DNA of 64,000 nucleotides, from assembly GCA_017543905.1 (NCBI GenBank), contig JAFYFC010000055.1:41780-105779 (forward strand), in the 5' to 3' direction. The position numbers and the translations under genes are program-made. This stretch comes from Clostridia bacterium. GTDB lineage: Bacteria > Bacillota > Clostridia > Christensenellales > Aristaeellaceae. Each line of letters starts with the position of its first letter. The first letter of the stretch is position 1. Of the stretch, positions 8,381 to 16,939 are shown in pieces. The notes under the pieces were generated by a model that searched no databases, was not told where the DNA came from, and worked only from the letters and a program-made list of their open reading frames with translations.

Positions 8381-9797
8381 TATACAGCTTGCATGCAGCG
8401 CGGGAGAACGTCTGTATGACGTGCTTGCACGTAACGGCATAAGGTTTTCCGCTCCCTGCGGGGGCAAAGGCAAATGCGGGAAGTGCCGCGTACATGCATG
8501 GGGAGGCATCAAAACCGATAACGACGGCACCTGTCTTATATGCAAAACCTATATCGAAAACGATTGCACGATCGATTTTAACGAGAAGCATGCGCGCGTG
8601 CTGACGGGCGGAATCGTAAATACATTTGAAACTGACGGGCATAAAGGGCTCGGCCTTGCCGCTGACATCGGCACGACGACTATCGCGGTTTATCTCATGG
8701 ATATGCTTACCGGCAAGGAGCTCGCGCGCACGTCCATGCTCAATCCGCAGCGTATACATGGCGCGGACGTAATATCGCGGCTTCAATATGCGCTGATTTC
8801 AGAAGATAACCGCCGCACGCTTTCAAACGAGATACATACGGCGCTTGACGAAGCCGGACGCATTCTTCTGGAAAAGGCAGGGCTAAGCAACCAGAGTATA
8901 CTTTTGTCGGCATTCGCCGGGAATACAGTAATGATGCATCTGGCAAGCGGATATGACGCCTCGGGGCTTGCCAAAGCGCCGTTTATTCCGTATTATACAG
9001 CTGCACACCGCCGCACAGTTTACGGAAAAAAAGTGTTTCTGGGCGGCTGCGTATCGGGCTATGTCGGGGCGGACACAACTGCCGCGATGCTTGCGTGCGG
9101 CTTCGACACAGGCGACGAAACAGTGCTGCTTATCGATATCGGCACGAACGGCGAGATAGTTCTAAGAGACAAGGGCAGATACTTCTGCTGCTCCTGTGCA
9201 GCGGGCCCTGCATTCGAAGGCGCTCATATCACGTGCGGCACCGGAGCGGTAGACGGAGCGATTGACCACCTAACCGAACGCGGCAGCGGTTTCACTTATA
9301 CGACTATAAACGGCGCAGAGCCTTCGGGCATATGCGGCAGCGGTTTAATAGATGCAATTGCTTATCTCGCCCGTAACAAGAGCATAAATCCAATGGGGCG
9401 CATGGGGGAAAGATTCTATATATCCGATAACGTTTTCATCGCGCCGGAGGATGTAAGAGAGGTTCAGTTGGCTAAAGCCGCGATTGCCGCCGGAATCGAG
9501 ATACTTTGCAGCAAAGCACAGATATCGTACGGCGAAATCGATAAGGTTTATCTTGCCGGAGGCTTTGGCAACTGTATAAGCGTAGCGTCAGCCTGCAGCA
9601 TAGGCTTGCTGCCGAAGGAAATAGAGCACAAAACGACAGGCGTAGGCAACGCTGCCGGAGACGGTATCAAGATGCAGCTTTTGTCCGAAGCGTCTGTCAG
9701 GCGTGCGGAAAAGCTGAGAAGGCTTACCGAATACGTCGAGCTTTCGGCCGAGCCTGATTTCGAAGATATCTTCTCAGACAATCTGCTGTTTTATTAA
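8337..9797 (+). CDS. RACo-like corrinoid activation protein: [2Fe-2S] ferredoxin plus ASKHA domain
   Basis: 486 residues. The N-terminus is a plant-type ferredoxin domain with cysteines C41-x5-C47-x2-C50-x15-C66. From about residue 100 it has an ASKHA ATPase-like fold: ADIGTTTIAVYL, a central LLIDIGTNGEI, SCAAGPAFEGAHI, and a C-terminal VYLAGGFGNCI. This is the architecture of RACo/RamA-group proteins that reductively reactivate Co(II) corrinoid proteins with ATP. The start is supported by GGAGG 8 bases upstream, placing it inside ygiQ. No corrinoid protein or methyltransferase is adjacent, so the partner must be encoded elsewhere; URO-D-family proteins at 20.7-22.9 kb and a MetH-activation-like gene at 62.0 kb are possible functional relatives. 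Confidence 0.85.
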   Translation: MNCTLTILSSENGNNIQLACSAGERLYDVLARNGIRFSAPCGGKGKCGKCRVHAWGGIKTDNDGTCLICKTYIENDCTIDFNEKHARVLTGGIVNTFETDGHKGLGLAADIGTTTIAVYLMDMLTGKELARTSMLNPQRIHGADVISRLQYALISEDNRRTLSNEIHTALDEAGRILLEKAGLSNQSILLSAFAGNTVMMHLASGYDASGLAKAPFIPYYTAAHRRTVYGKKVFLGGCVSGYVGADTTAAMLACGFDTGDETVLLIDIGTNGEIVLRDKGRYFCCSCAAGPAFEGAHITCGTGAVDGAIDHLTERGSGFTYTTINGAEPSGICGSGLIDAIAYLARNKSINPMGRMGERFYISDNVFIAPEDVREVQLAKAAIAAGIEILCSKAQISYGEIDKVYLAGGFGNCISVASACSIGLLPKEIEHKTTGVGNAAGDGIKMQLLSEASVRRAEKLRRLTEYVELSAEPDFEDIFSDNLLFY

Positions 9798-9844
9798 AAT
9801 TAGAAATACTTCAGAAATATTTTCTTAAAACATCCGAAAAGATA

Positions 9845-9887
9845 TTGACAGACTTCGTTCGGTTCTGTATAATAATTACAGACTTCG
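9845..9887 (+). promoter_or_regulatory. Consensus promoter with repeated ACAGACTTCG, for the TetR gene
   Basis: TTGACA (9845-9850) and TATAAT (9868-9873) are separated by exactly 17 bases. The 10-mer ACAGACTTCG occurs at 9848-9857 and again at 9878-9887, exactly 30 bases apart (about three helical turns), flanking the -10 box; the spacer also has CAGA/TCTG ends. This is a credible operator for the TetR protein encoded immediately downstream. Confidence 0.8.
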
Positions 9888-9922
9888 GTACGTATTTATT
9901 TACAAATCGGACGGTGAATCAG

Positions 9923-10621
9923 GTGCAAAAGGGCGACAGACGCAAGGCAGCTATAATCGACACTGCCGAGAATCTTTTTTACAGCAAGGGTTATGAAAAT
10001 ACATCAATTCAGGATATACTGGACGCGCTTAAGCTCTCCAAGGGCGGCTTTTACCATCATTTTGAGAGTAAGCTAAGTCTGCTTGTCGCTATTTGCGAAA
10101 AACGAGCCAATATTTATGCCGAAAACTGCCGTGCGGAGATCAAGGCAAATTCGTATACGGGTATAGATAAGCTCAACTGTGTACTTTCGTACAGCTCTTA
10201 TCTTAAGGACGCATCCTTCGAGTTCGTTTCGATAATGCTCGACGTGGCTTACCGTCAGCAGCAGGTAATGCTGCGTGAACATATGAGCATGGCCGGGGTA
10301 GAGCTTATGCACGAATTGGCGTACGACGCGATAAACGAAGGCATGGCGCAGAATGTGTTTTTTTCAAAGTTCAGCAGCGAGCTTTCTGATATAGTATTGA
10401 ATCTTGCGCATATGCTTACTGATGAAGTAAGCGAAATAGCAGTTATAACTGATGACGATTATACCCGGACTTCCTGCATAAATCAGAAAATCGAGGCATA
10501 CACATACGCTTGCGAAACTTTGCTGAACGCGCCGCACGGTTCGCTGAAGCTTCTGGACGAAAACACTATATCGACGATAAACAATTCGCTGTCATACTGC
10601 AACAGCGCGCAGGCGAGCTGA
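9923..10621 (+). CDS. TetR family transcriptional regulator
   Basis: About 232 residues with an N-terminal TetR HTH (KAAIIDTAENLFYSKGYENTSIQDI then LKLSKGGFYHHFESK) and a long helical ligand domain of unknown specificity. The reading frame is open back to a TTG at 9845, but that codon is the -35 box of the consensus promoter, so translation must begin downstream: GTG 9923 or GTG 9914. Neither has a strong ribosome binding site; 9923 places the HTH at the usual distance from the N-terminus. Autoregulation is likely from the repeats in the promoter. It ends tail to tail with the kinase-like gene on the other strand. A regulated target cannot be identified from the context. Confidence 0.85.
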   Translation: MQKGDRRKAAIIDTAENLFYSKGYENTSIQDILDALKLSKGGFYHHFESKLSLLVAICEKRANIYAENCRAEIKANSYTGIDKLNCVLSYSSYLKDASFEFVSIMLDVAYRQQQVMLREHMSMAGVELMHELAYDAINEGMAQNVFFSKFSSELSDIVLNLAHMLTDEVSEIAVITDDDYTRTSCINQKIEAYTYACETLLNAPHGSLKLLDENTISTINNSLSYCNSAQAS

Positions 10622-11486
10622 TCAGAGACTAAAGCGCAGCTTGTTGCTTATGACGTTCAGCGTCACCTGATCGGCTTTGCGTATTTCGCCGTCAATCTGA
10701 TAGCGCATATCCTTAGCGCGCACCGTTACGGATTTGCAGGCTTTAGTGCTTGCAAGTCCGTATTTGATATGCTTGCCGAGCACGAACAGCGGAAGAAGCC
10801 TCATAAGGCTTCGCTTTTTGACCGGCTTCACTTCTACGAGCTCGAACATGCCGTCGAATGGATTTGCGTTCGGACAGGCCTTCATTCCGCCTCCGATATA
10901 CTGTCCGTTGCCGATGGAAAGCACGCTCAGCTCTTTTTTCTCGAATGCTCCGCCGTCGACGCTTATTTCACAAACGAAAGGTCTGTAGTCTCGGACCGCT
11001 TGCCTGACGGCCATTAGGTATGCCTTCAGACCGGAAAACCTGATCTTGAACATATCGAGTCTGCGCAATACCTCGACGTCAAAGCCGGCTCCGAATTCGT
11101 TCATGAAGTATTCCTCGTTTGCCGACGCAAAATCGATATGCTTAACCGTTCCGTCAAGCTGCGCCGTGAGCGCTTTTATAGGGTCATTTGGCAGTTTTAC
11201 ACATTTGATAAAATCGTTGCCTGTACCGCACGGCACATACATAAGCCGCATATCATGACCAGGCAGCTCGTTCATTAAATCGAGAACAGTTCCGTCTCCT
11301 CCCAGAATACACACAGTATCGTTTTCTCTGCAGGGTACGGCTTTATAATGCTCGCGGCGCGGTGGATATGTCGTTTCCAGAACATCGTATTCTATTCCGC
11401 GTTCGTCCAGCAGCGCTTTGACCTTCGGAAGCGTTCTTATGGCTTTCTTGCCTCCGGAAGTCGGATTTACTTATAACCGTGAACAT
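10622..11486 (-). pseudogene. Diacylglycerol/lipid kinase (YegS/BmrU-like), frameshifted near the N-terminus
   Basis: The intact part carries the DAGK catalytic motif ILGGDGTVLDLMNE, CGTGNDF, GNGQYIGGGMKACP and the terminal YQIDGE, all typical of lipid kinases that phosphorylate diacylglycerol or related lipids at the membrane. The uninterrupted frame begins only at a GTG (11314) inside the GGDGT motif. Upstream in the same frame comes VNPTSGGKKAIRTLPK, the canonical start of the family, but it is preceded by a stop. A well-placed ATG with AGGTGAGG (start 11486) encodes MFTVI in the neighbouring frame. Removing one base from ATAAGTAAAT (around 11470) would join MFTVI to VNPTSGG. Thus the gene has a one-base insertion, either a real inactivating mutation or a sequence error. 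Confidence 0.85.
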
Positions 11487-11495
11487 AGCCTCACC

Positions 11496-11930
11496 TCAGT
11501 TCATACCGATAAGCTGAGCCTGCGAAACGCCGTCGATATGCGCTACAGACTCGAGCATCGTATCTGGGCTGATATCTGACGCGTTCAGATCGACGGTAAC
11601 CGTAACGCTCGCAATTTGACCGATCGGCAGACTTTGGCTTATTGTCAATACGCTCGCACCAGCGGCTGAAAAATACGAAAGTACATTTGAAAGTACGCCC
11701 GGTTCATGCGTAAGCAGCATGAAAAACGTCGCATAATGCACGTTTTCAAATCTGGTCGCTTCATACACGCTGTCTTTGTATTTATAATATGTACTGCGCG
11801 AAATACCGTTAAGCCTCACGGCTTCCGTAACGCTGTTCGTTTTTCCGCTTTCAAGTAGCTTTTTTGCGGACAGCACTTTAAAAAAGTAATCCGGCAATAC
11901 TTCGGAGTCGACATAGAGATACGTTTTCAT
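11496..11930 (-). CDS. ACT domain protein with N-terminal HTH (PheB/UPF0735 family)
   Basis: 144 residues: an N-terminal helix-turn-helix-like segment (SVTEAVRLNGISRSTYYKYKD, about 33-53) and a C-terminal ACT domain (HEPGVLSNVLSYFSAAGASVLTISQ). This family is often next to homoserine dehydrogenase or threonine synthase and is thought to sense an amino acid. Here the ATG is one base after the thrC stop codon and has no clear ribosome binding site, so it is translationally coupled to thrC. A role in threonine-responsive control is inferred from position. The family is sometimes named pheB, but nothing here links it to phenylalanine. Confidence 0.88.
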   Translation of the reverse strand: MKTYLYVDSEVLPDYFFKVLSAKKLLESGKTNSVTEAVRLNGISRSTYYKYKDSVYEATRFENVHYATFFMLLTHEPGVLSNVLSYFSAAGASVLTISQSLPIGQIASVTVTVDLNASDISPDTMLESVAHIDGVSQAQLIGMN

Positions 11931-11931
11931 A

Positions 11932-13398
11932 TCAGATCAGCTCTTGCATGTTTTTCAGTATGTATTCATTTATTCCGGTTTTGGCTATTACGTCGGGATG
12001 GATGACGGTTTTCTGTTCAAGCAGCTTTATGCTGTCCGGAGCCGGCTTTCCGCTTATATTTTCGATTTGTTCGATTTCGCGGAAAGGATCGTCGGTTTCC
12101 CGTATGCCAAGCGCCTTGCATATACAGGCAGGGAATTTATATGGGGAAGCCGTAGACAGCACGACGCATACGCTTCCCGGATTATCCCGTGAAAACGCCG
12201 CCTGCGCGCAAAGCGCGACGGCAGTATGCGGATCGGCGAGATAAGCGCCTGCATCGAATGTCGTACGGATCATTTTGAGCGTGGCTGCGTCGTCAAAGCT
12301 GTAAGCTGCAAAATCCTCTTTGATAGTTTTGAGAGTATCCTGTGAGGTTTTATATCTGCCTTCTGCTTTGAGCTGTTCCATCTGGCGAACGACTATGTTT
12401 GTATCGTTGTTTTGAGTGTGATATAAAAGCCGTTCAAGATTGCTCGAGATGAGTATGTCCATCGAAGGAGAGTATGTGGTCAGAAATTCGCGGCGTTTGT
12501 CGTATACGCCTGCATTCAGAAACTCGGTGAGCACGTTATTCGAATTTGAAGCGCATACAAGCTTGTCTATCGGCAGCCCCATATGCTTTGCATAGTATCC
12601 GGCAAGAATGTCGCCGAAGTTGCCGGTCGGCACAGCAAAGCAGATGCGCTGACCGTCTTTTATGCAGCCGCTTGAAATAAGCGAAATGTAGGTGCTGAAG
12701 TAATAGGTGATTTGCGGCACAAGCCGCGCGATATTTATCGAATTCGCGCTCGAATAACGGCAGAGCGGTATTCTGGGGAGAGTGGCGAAAGCGTTTTTAA
12801 CGCCTGTCTGACAGTCGTCGAAGTTGCCGTCGACGGCGCAGGCTTTGATGTTTCTGCCTGTCATGCAAACCATCTGGCGGCGCTGTACCGTGCTGATCCC
12901 TCGGTGCGGGAAAAACGTGATAATACCCGTGCCTTCGACATTTCTGAAGCCGTTCATGGCGGCCGATCCGGTATCTCCGGAGGTGGCGGTAAGTATCAGC
13001 GTTTTATCTGCTATGCCTAAGGAGCGGCGTGCCTTGGAAACGAGGCGGGGGAGAAGTGACAGCGCTACATCCTTGAACGCGCAGGTTTCACCGTGAAACA
13101 GCTCTGTTATAAATACATCTCCCGCTTGCTTTACAGGCGCTACGAGAGGCGTATCGAAATGGGACGAGTAAGCGTCTTCGCAGGAAGCGGCTATTTCGTC
13201 GTATGTGAAATCGTCAAACCATAAGCGGATTATTTGCTTAGCCATATCCGCATAAGACAGTCCGATAAGCTTATGATAGTCTGTCGCGGGTATCGTCTCG
13301 GGCACATAAAGCCCGCCGTCCGGCGACAGACCGTTCATAATCGCAGTGCGTGCGTCCTGTACAGCGTTAACGTTTCGTGTACTAACAAAATATGCCAT
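11932..13398 (-). CDS. thrC: Threonine synthase
   Basis: Converts O-phosphohomoserine to threonine with PLP. 488 residues from ATG 13398, which has GGAGG five bases upstream; the frame is open to 13446 but those residues lack any signal. Features: N-terminal YFVSTRN and SPDGGLYVPE, PLP lysine K109 in ETCAFKDVALS, SGDTGSAAM, and PTGNFGDILAGYYAK. It is of the long (E. coli-like) class. Divergent from hom with 111 bases between start codons, and followed by the ACT gene. Homoserine kinase (thrB) is not in the window. Confidence 0.95.
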   Translation of the reverse strand: MAYFVSTRNVNAVQDARTAIMNGLSPDGGLYVPETIPATDYHKLIGLSYADMAKQIIRLWFDDFTYDEIAASCEDAYSSHFDTPLVAPVKQAGDVFITELFHGETCAFKDVALSLLPRLVSKARRSLGIADKTLILTATSGDTGSAAMNGFRNVEGTGIITFFPHRGISTVQRRQMVCMTGRNIKACAVDGNFDDCQTGVKNAFATLPRIPLCRYSSANSINIARLVPQITYYFSTYISLISSGCIKDGQRICFAVPTGNFGDILAGYYAKHMGLPIDKLVCASNSNNVLTEFLNAGVYDKRREFLTTYSPSMDILISSNLERLLYHTQNNDTNIVVRQMEQLKAEGRYKTSQDTLKTIKEDFAAYSFDDAATLKMIRTTFDAGAYLADPHTAVALCAQAAFSRDNPGSVCVVLSTASPYKFPACICKALGIRETDDPFREIEQIENISGKPAPDSIKLLEQKTVIHPDVIAKTGINEYILKNMQELI

Positions 13399-13418
13399 GA
13401 ATTCCTCCATAATATAAC

Positions 13419-13447
13419 TTGCAAAAGAATATTCAATATGATACAAT
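13419..13447 (+). promoter_or_regulatory. Promoter of hom-asd
   Basis: TTGCAA (13419-13424) and TACAAT (13442-13447) lie 17 bases apart, 63 bases before the hom start codon. It sits back to back with the thrC start, so this short divergent region must carry the control of both sides. I see no T-box or other leader structure. Confidence 0.6.
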
Positions 13448-13509
13448 GTCGCTCATACAATTACAAGTGTATTTACTGGGCATACAGGTAAAATTTACGA
13501 GGTGCGAGA

Positions 13510-14637
13510 ATGAATATTGCTATACTCGGGCTTGGTACGATAGGAAGCGGCGTTTATGAGCTGCTGAAGGCCAATCAGGATATAAATGTCAAACGCGTTC
13601 TTGATATCAGAGCATGGATGGATATAATGACGACGGATCTTTCCGATATAACCGGCGATTCCGATATCGACGCCGTTGTCGAAACGATGGGCGGTCTGCA
13701 TCCCGCATACGAATACGCACTGAGCTGCATAAACTCGGGCAAATCGTTTATCACTGCCAATAAATATCTGGTAAGCGAATACGGGCGCGAGCTTGCTGCC
13801 GCTGCAAAAACTCACCATGCGGCATTTTTGTTCAGCGCCGCTTGCGGCGGTGGAATACCTTATCTTTCGAATCTCGCAAAAGCACGCAGCACTGACAAAA
13901 TTAAAGAGCTTGGCGGAATACTGAACGGCACAACGAATTACATACTCGATAAAATGCATACGTCCGGCGAAAGCTATGACGCAGCACTCGCCGAGGCGCA
14001 GAAGCTTGGCTATGCGGAAAGGGATCCTTCAAGCGACGTAGACGGACTTGATACCCAAAGGAAGCTTGCCCTTGCATGCGGTGTCGGAGTCGGCCGTTTT
14101 ATAAAGCCCGCCGATATACCTACGTTCGGTATAAGGAATATAAGTCGTGACGATATAATGTACGCCTCTAAGCAAAACGCCGTTATACGTCTGGCCGCAT
14201 ACGCACGCTTTGGTGCGGATGCAACAGAAGCATTCGTAATACCGCGCATGTTCAAACAAGGAAGCGCGGAAAGCAGTATACGCCTGAACCTGAATTATGC
14301 ATGGTATACAGGCGAGCAGACAGGTATTTTCGCGTTTTCCGGGCAGGGAGCCGGTAGATTCCCGACTGCAGCCAATATCATAAGAGATTTGTATGCTGTC
14401 AAGCGCGGAGAAACAGCGCTTTATCCCGAACAGCTTGCGCAGATTAACGTAAGTACTGATGAGAAATACAGCTTCTATATCCGTTTGCCATTTGGGAAGG
14501 AAACACTTCCAGAAGCAGCGATAAAAGAAAAGCTTAGCGCTTCTGACAGCATGCGATTTATTACCGAGCCCATGACCGTTTCACAGGCTTCGCAGATACG
14601 CGAGGCGATACCAGACAGCTTTATAATGCTTATATAA
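13510..14637 (+). CDS. hom: Homoserine dehydrogenase, short form without ACT domain
   Basis: Reduces aspartate semialdehyde to homoserine in threonine/methionine synthesis. 375 residues: Rossmann motif GLGTIGSGVYELL at the start, TANKYLVSEYG, the catalytic-domain signature GGILNGTTNYIL and AQKLGYAERDPSSDVDGLDTQRKLAL. The family usually continues to about 430 residues with an ACT domain; that domain is absent here, and a separate ACT protein is encoded beside thrC across the divergent promoter. GAGGTG precedes the ATG. asd follows 25 bases downstream. Confidence 0.94.
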   Translation: MNIAILGLGTIGSGVYELLKANQDINVKRVLDIRAWMDIMTTDLSDITGDSDIDAVVETMGGLHPAYEYALSCINSGKSFITANKYLVSEYGRELAAAAKTHHAAFLFSAACGGGIPYLSNLAKARSTDKIKELGGILNGTTNYILDKMHTSGESYDAALAEAQKLGYAERDPSSDVDGLDTQRKLALACGVGVGRFIKPADIPTFGIRNISRDDIMYASKQNAVIRLAAYARFGADATEAFVIPRMFKQGSAESSIRLNLNYAWYTGEQTGIFAFSGQGAGRFPTAANIIRDLYAVKRGETALYPEQLAQINVSTDEKYSFYIRLPFGKETLPEAAIKEKLSASDSMRFITEPMTVSQASQIREAIPDSFIMLI

Positions 14638-14662
14638 GCAGTTTTAAAAGGAAGGATATATT

Positions 14663-15670
14663 ATGAAAAAGTGGAATATCGCCGTTCTCGGGGCGACAGG
14701 CGCGGTAGGGCAGGAAATGCTCAAGGTGCTTAACGAAAGGAAATTTCCGGTAGGCGAGCTCAAGGCGCTCGCAAGCGCTTCGAGCGCCGGCAGGAAGCTG
14801 AGCTTCGGAGATAAAGAAATCATCGTCGAGGAAACAACAGATAATTCTTTTAAAGGAATGGATTTCGTGCTAGGCGCGGTGAGCAACGCCATGGCTAAGC
14901 GTTTCGCGCCTGCGATAGTTACGTCCGGCACAGTGTTTATCGACAATTCGTCAGCATTCAGATTGGAGGCGAATGTGCCGCTCGTCGTGCCGCAGATAAA
15001 TCCCGAAGATGCCTTCAAGCATAACGGGAAAATCGCAAATCCCAACTGCTCGACTATCGTCACGCTGATGGCGATCAGCGGCATAGCACGGAAGGTGAAA
15101 ATCGAAGCGATGACCGCATGCACTTATCAGGCCGTATCAGGCGCAGGCAGGGAAGGCATAGAAGAGCTTGAAGCGCAGATTAAAGCCGAGACGAGCGGCG
15201 AAGCCAAGATAAGCAAGGTTTTTCCGTGCCAGATTCTCTCAAACGCGATACCGCGCATAGGCGACGAGCTTGACAACGGTTACACGACCGAAGAAATGAA
15301 AATGCAGAACGAAGGCCGCAAGATACTGCATCTGCCGGATCTGAACGTTTGCTGTACCTGCGTGCGCATACCGGTCATGCGTTCGCATTCCATAAGCGTG
15401 CAGCTTAAGCTTGCGGACGCGATGTCTGTCGAAGACGCAAAGGCGGCCATCGCGGAAGCGCCCGGCTGCGTACTCGTAAAAGATATAGACGGCCGCAATT
15501 ATCCGACGCCGCTTGATACGACTGATCAGGATCTTGTATACGTAGGCCGTGTACGCCGTGATTTATTGAACGGCGATAAAGGTCTTGCATTATGGTGCTG
15601 CGGCGATCAGATACGTAAAGGCGCCGCGACTAACTGTATAGAAATAGCCGAGCTCCTGATTTCGAGATGA
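14663..15670 (+). CDS. asd: Aspartate-semialdehyde dehydrogenase
   Basis: 335 residues. Reduces aspartyl phosphate to aspartate semialdehyde, the branch point to lysine and threonine. NADP-binding GATGAVGQEML at the N-terminus; catalytic Cys129 in NPNCST; substrate-binding AGREGIEEL and the conserved RIPVMRSHS. AAGGA lies upstream of the ATG. Co-transcribed with hom. A perfect 7-base inverted repeat (TCGAGAT/ATCTCGA, 15662-15678) spans the stop codon, and GCGCGG/CCGCGC (15692-15697/15720-15725) with a following T-rich stretch may be a weak terminator. Confidence 0.96.
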   Translation: MKKWNIAVLGATGAVGQEMLKVLNERKFPVGELKALASASSAGRKLSFGDKEIIVEETTDNSFKGMDFVLGAVSNAMAKRFAPAIVTSGTVFIDNSSAFRLEANVPLVVPQINPEDAFKHNGKIANPNCSTIVTLMAISGIARKVKIEAMTACTYQAVSGAGREGIEELEAQIKAETSGEAKISKVFPCQILSNAIPRIGDELDNGYTTEEMKMQNEGRKILHLPDLNVCCTCVRIPVMRSHSISVQLKLADAMSVEDAKAAIAEAPGCVLVKDIDGRNYPTPLDTTDQDLVYVGRVRRDLLNGDKGLALWCCGDQIRKGAATNCIEIAELLISR

Positions 15671-15751
15671 TATCTCGATACAGCATACTTTGCGCGGGGC
15701 CGATGATCGAATACGGACTCCGCGCTTATTTGTATCCGCCGCATAAAACTA

Positions 15752-15780
15752 TTGACAAATATGGCGATGGGTGATATAAT
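15752..15780 (+). promoter_or_regulatory. Consensus promoter of the XerS-like recombinase gene
   Basis: TTGACA (15752-15757), 17-base spacer, TATAAT (15775-15780). Transcription would start around 15787, inside the left arm of the inverted repeat at 15784-15815. Confidence 0.85.
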
Positions 15781-15783
15781 CTA

Positions 15784-15815
15784 ACTATTCGCAAAAGTCA
15801 GCTTTTACGAATAGT
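15784..15815. repeat. 32-bp inverted repeat in the recombinase leader; candidate dif-like site
   Basis: Two 14-base arms, ACTATTCGCAAAAG and CTTTTACGAATAGT, are inverted copies with one mismatch and a 4-base centre (TCAG). Viewed as a recombination site, it has 12-base arms around an 8-base core, with AAAA and TTTT at the inner ends and TTCG/CGAA in the arms. It sits between the promoter and the GGAGGG of a XerS-like gene, the same relation as dif_SL and xerS in streptococci. An autoregulatory operator or mRNA hairpin is an equally simple reading. Confidence 0.6.
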
Positions 15816-15841
15816 AATGCGTCATTTGGAGGGTTTTACTC

Positions 15842-16939
15842 ATGCCCAGGACAGTCAGCTACAATGACAGGCATAAGCTTGAAATCGTCGAGCTTACACG
15901 AAAAATCGTTTCCGAATTGCCTAACAGCGTCTACGATTATATACTCGCAATCTCAGATACTACGCAGCCGCTTACCAGATACGCATATTCGTACGATCTG
16001 AGACTCTTTTTAAATTATCTGCAAAAAGAAAATCCCCGCTTTTCTTCAAAGGAACTTATCGCATGGACAGACCAGGATTTTGAAAATGTTTCGGTTCGAG
16101 ACATTACAATGTTTCTTGATTATCTGAGCTTGTATTTTAATGAAGACGACGAAATGGTCAGCAATCAGAACGTCGGCAAGCAGCGCAAATTTTATTCCGT
16201 CAGATCGTTTTTTAAATGGATGTATAAGCAAGGCAGGATCAAATCCGATGTAACAGCGCTTGTCGACGCGCCCAAACGGCACGAAAAGCCTATACTTCGT
16301 CTCGATTCCGAGGAAGTAAAGAAAATGTTAAGTATCGCTGCCAACGGGGAGACCATGAGCGCCCGTCAACAGAAGTATCACACTCTTACCGCAGCGCGCG
16401 ATCTCGCAATGATTTCGCTCTTTCTTGGCACCGGAATCCGCGTTAGCGAATGCGCCGGTTTAGACATAGACGATATAAACCTTGACGACAAGAGCTTTCT
16501 TGTAACCCGCAAAGGCGGAAACCAGGTCATACTCTATATGCCTGACGAGATAATTCCGGCCTTGAAGGACTATATGGATATACGCATCCATGCGGACACC
16601 GCAGACGAAAACGAACGCGCGCTGTTTTTATCGCTTCAGAAACGCAGAATGAACGTAAGAACTATAGAAAACATGGTCAAGAAATACGCCGCAGCAGCCG
16701 CTCCGCTTAAAAAACGCATAAGCCCGCATAAGCTGCGTTCGACGTTCGGAACGAATCTGTACAATGAGACCGGCGACATATACCTCGTCGCCGATGTTCT
16801 TGGGCATTCGGATATAAACACTACGCGTAAGCATTACGCTGCCATGAGCGAAGACAGGCGGAAATACGCGGCAACCAAAGTACGCTTAAGCGATAATACC
16901 AATGCGGAAACAGAAGAAACAGGCGAGCGCAGCGATTAG
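15842..16939 (+). CDS. Tyrosine recombinase, XerS/XerC-like
   Basis: 365 residues. N-terminal core-binding domain (about 20-145, with TQPLTRYAYSYDLRLFLNYL) and C-terminal catalytic domain with the complete set of active-site residues: R200 (GTGIRVSE), K224 (RKGGN), H296 and R299 (SPHKLRST), H322 (LGHSDI) and nucleophile Y332 (KHYAAM). It is preceded by its own consensus promoter and GGAGGG, and no phage or element genes surround it, so chromosome dimer resolution or a related housekeeping role is more likely than element integration. The N-terminus resembles the single-recombinase (XerS) group more than paired XerC/XerD. Its end overlaps the convergent rnhA by 4 bases. Confidence 0.88.
   Translation: MPRTVSYNDRHKLEIVELTRKIVSELPNSVYDYILAISDTTQPLTRYAYSYDLRLFLNYLQKENPRFSSKELIAWTDQDFENVSVRDITMFLDYLSLYFNEDDEMVSNQNVGKQRKFYSVRSFFKWMYKQGRIKSDVTALVDAPKRHEKPILRLDSEEVKKMLSIAANGETMSARQQKYHTLTAARDLAMISLFLGTGIRVSECAGLDIDDINLDDKSFLVTRKGGNQVILYMPDEIIPALKDYMDIRIHADTADENERALFLSLQKRRMNVRTIENMVKKYAAAAAPLKKRISPHKLRSTFGTNLYNETGDIYLVADVLGHSDINTTRKHYAAMSEDRRKYAATKVRLSDNTNAETEETGERSD

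Noticed and set aside
9845..9922. N-terminal extension of the TetR gene from TTG 9845
   Set aside because: The codon is the -35 box of a consensus promoter and the -10 lies within the extension, so it would not be in the mRNA.
12054..12254. Small open frames inside thrC on both strands
   Set aside because: Shadows of the thrC coding frame with no start signals.
15842..16939. Integrase of a mobile element
   Set aside because: No excisionase, att repeats, phage or conjugation genes around it; neighbours are housekeeping genes.
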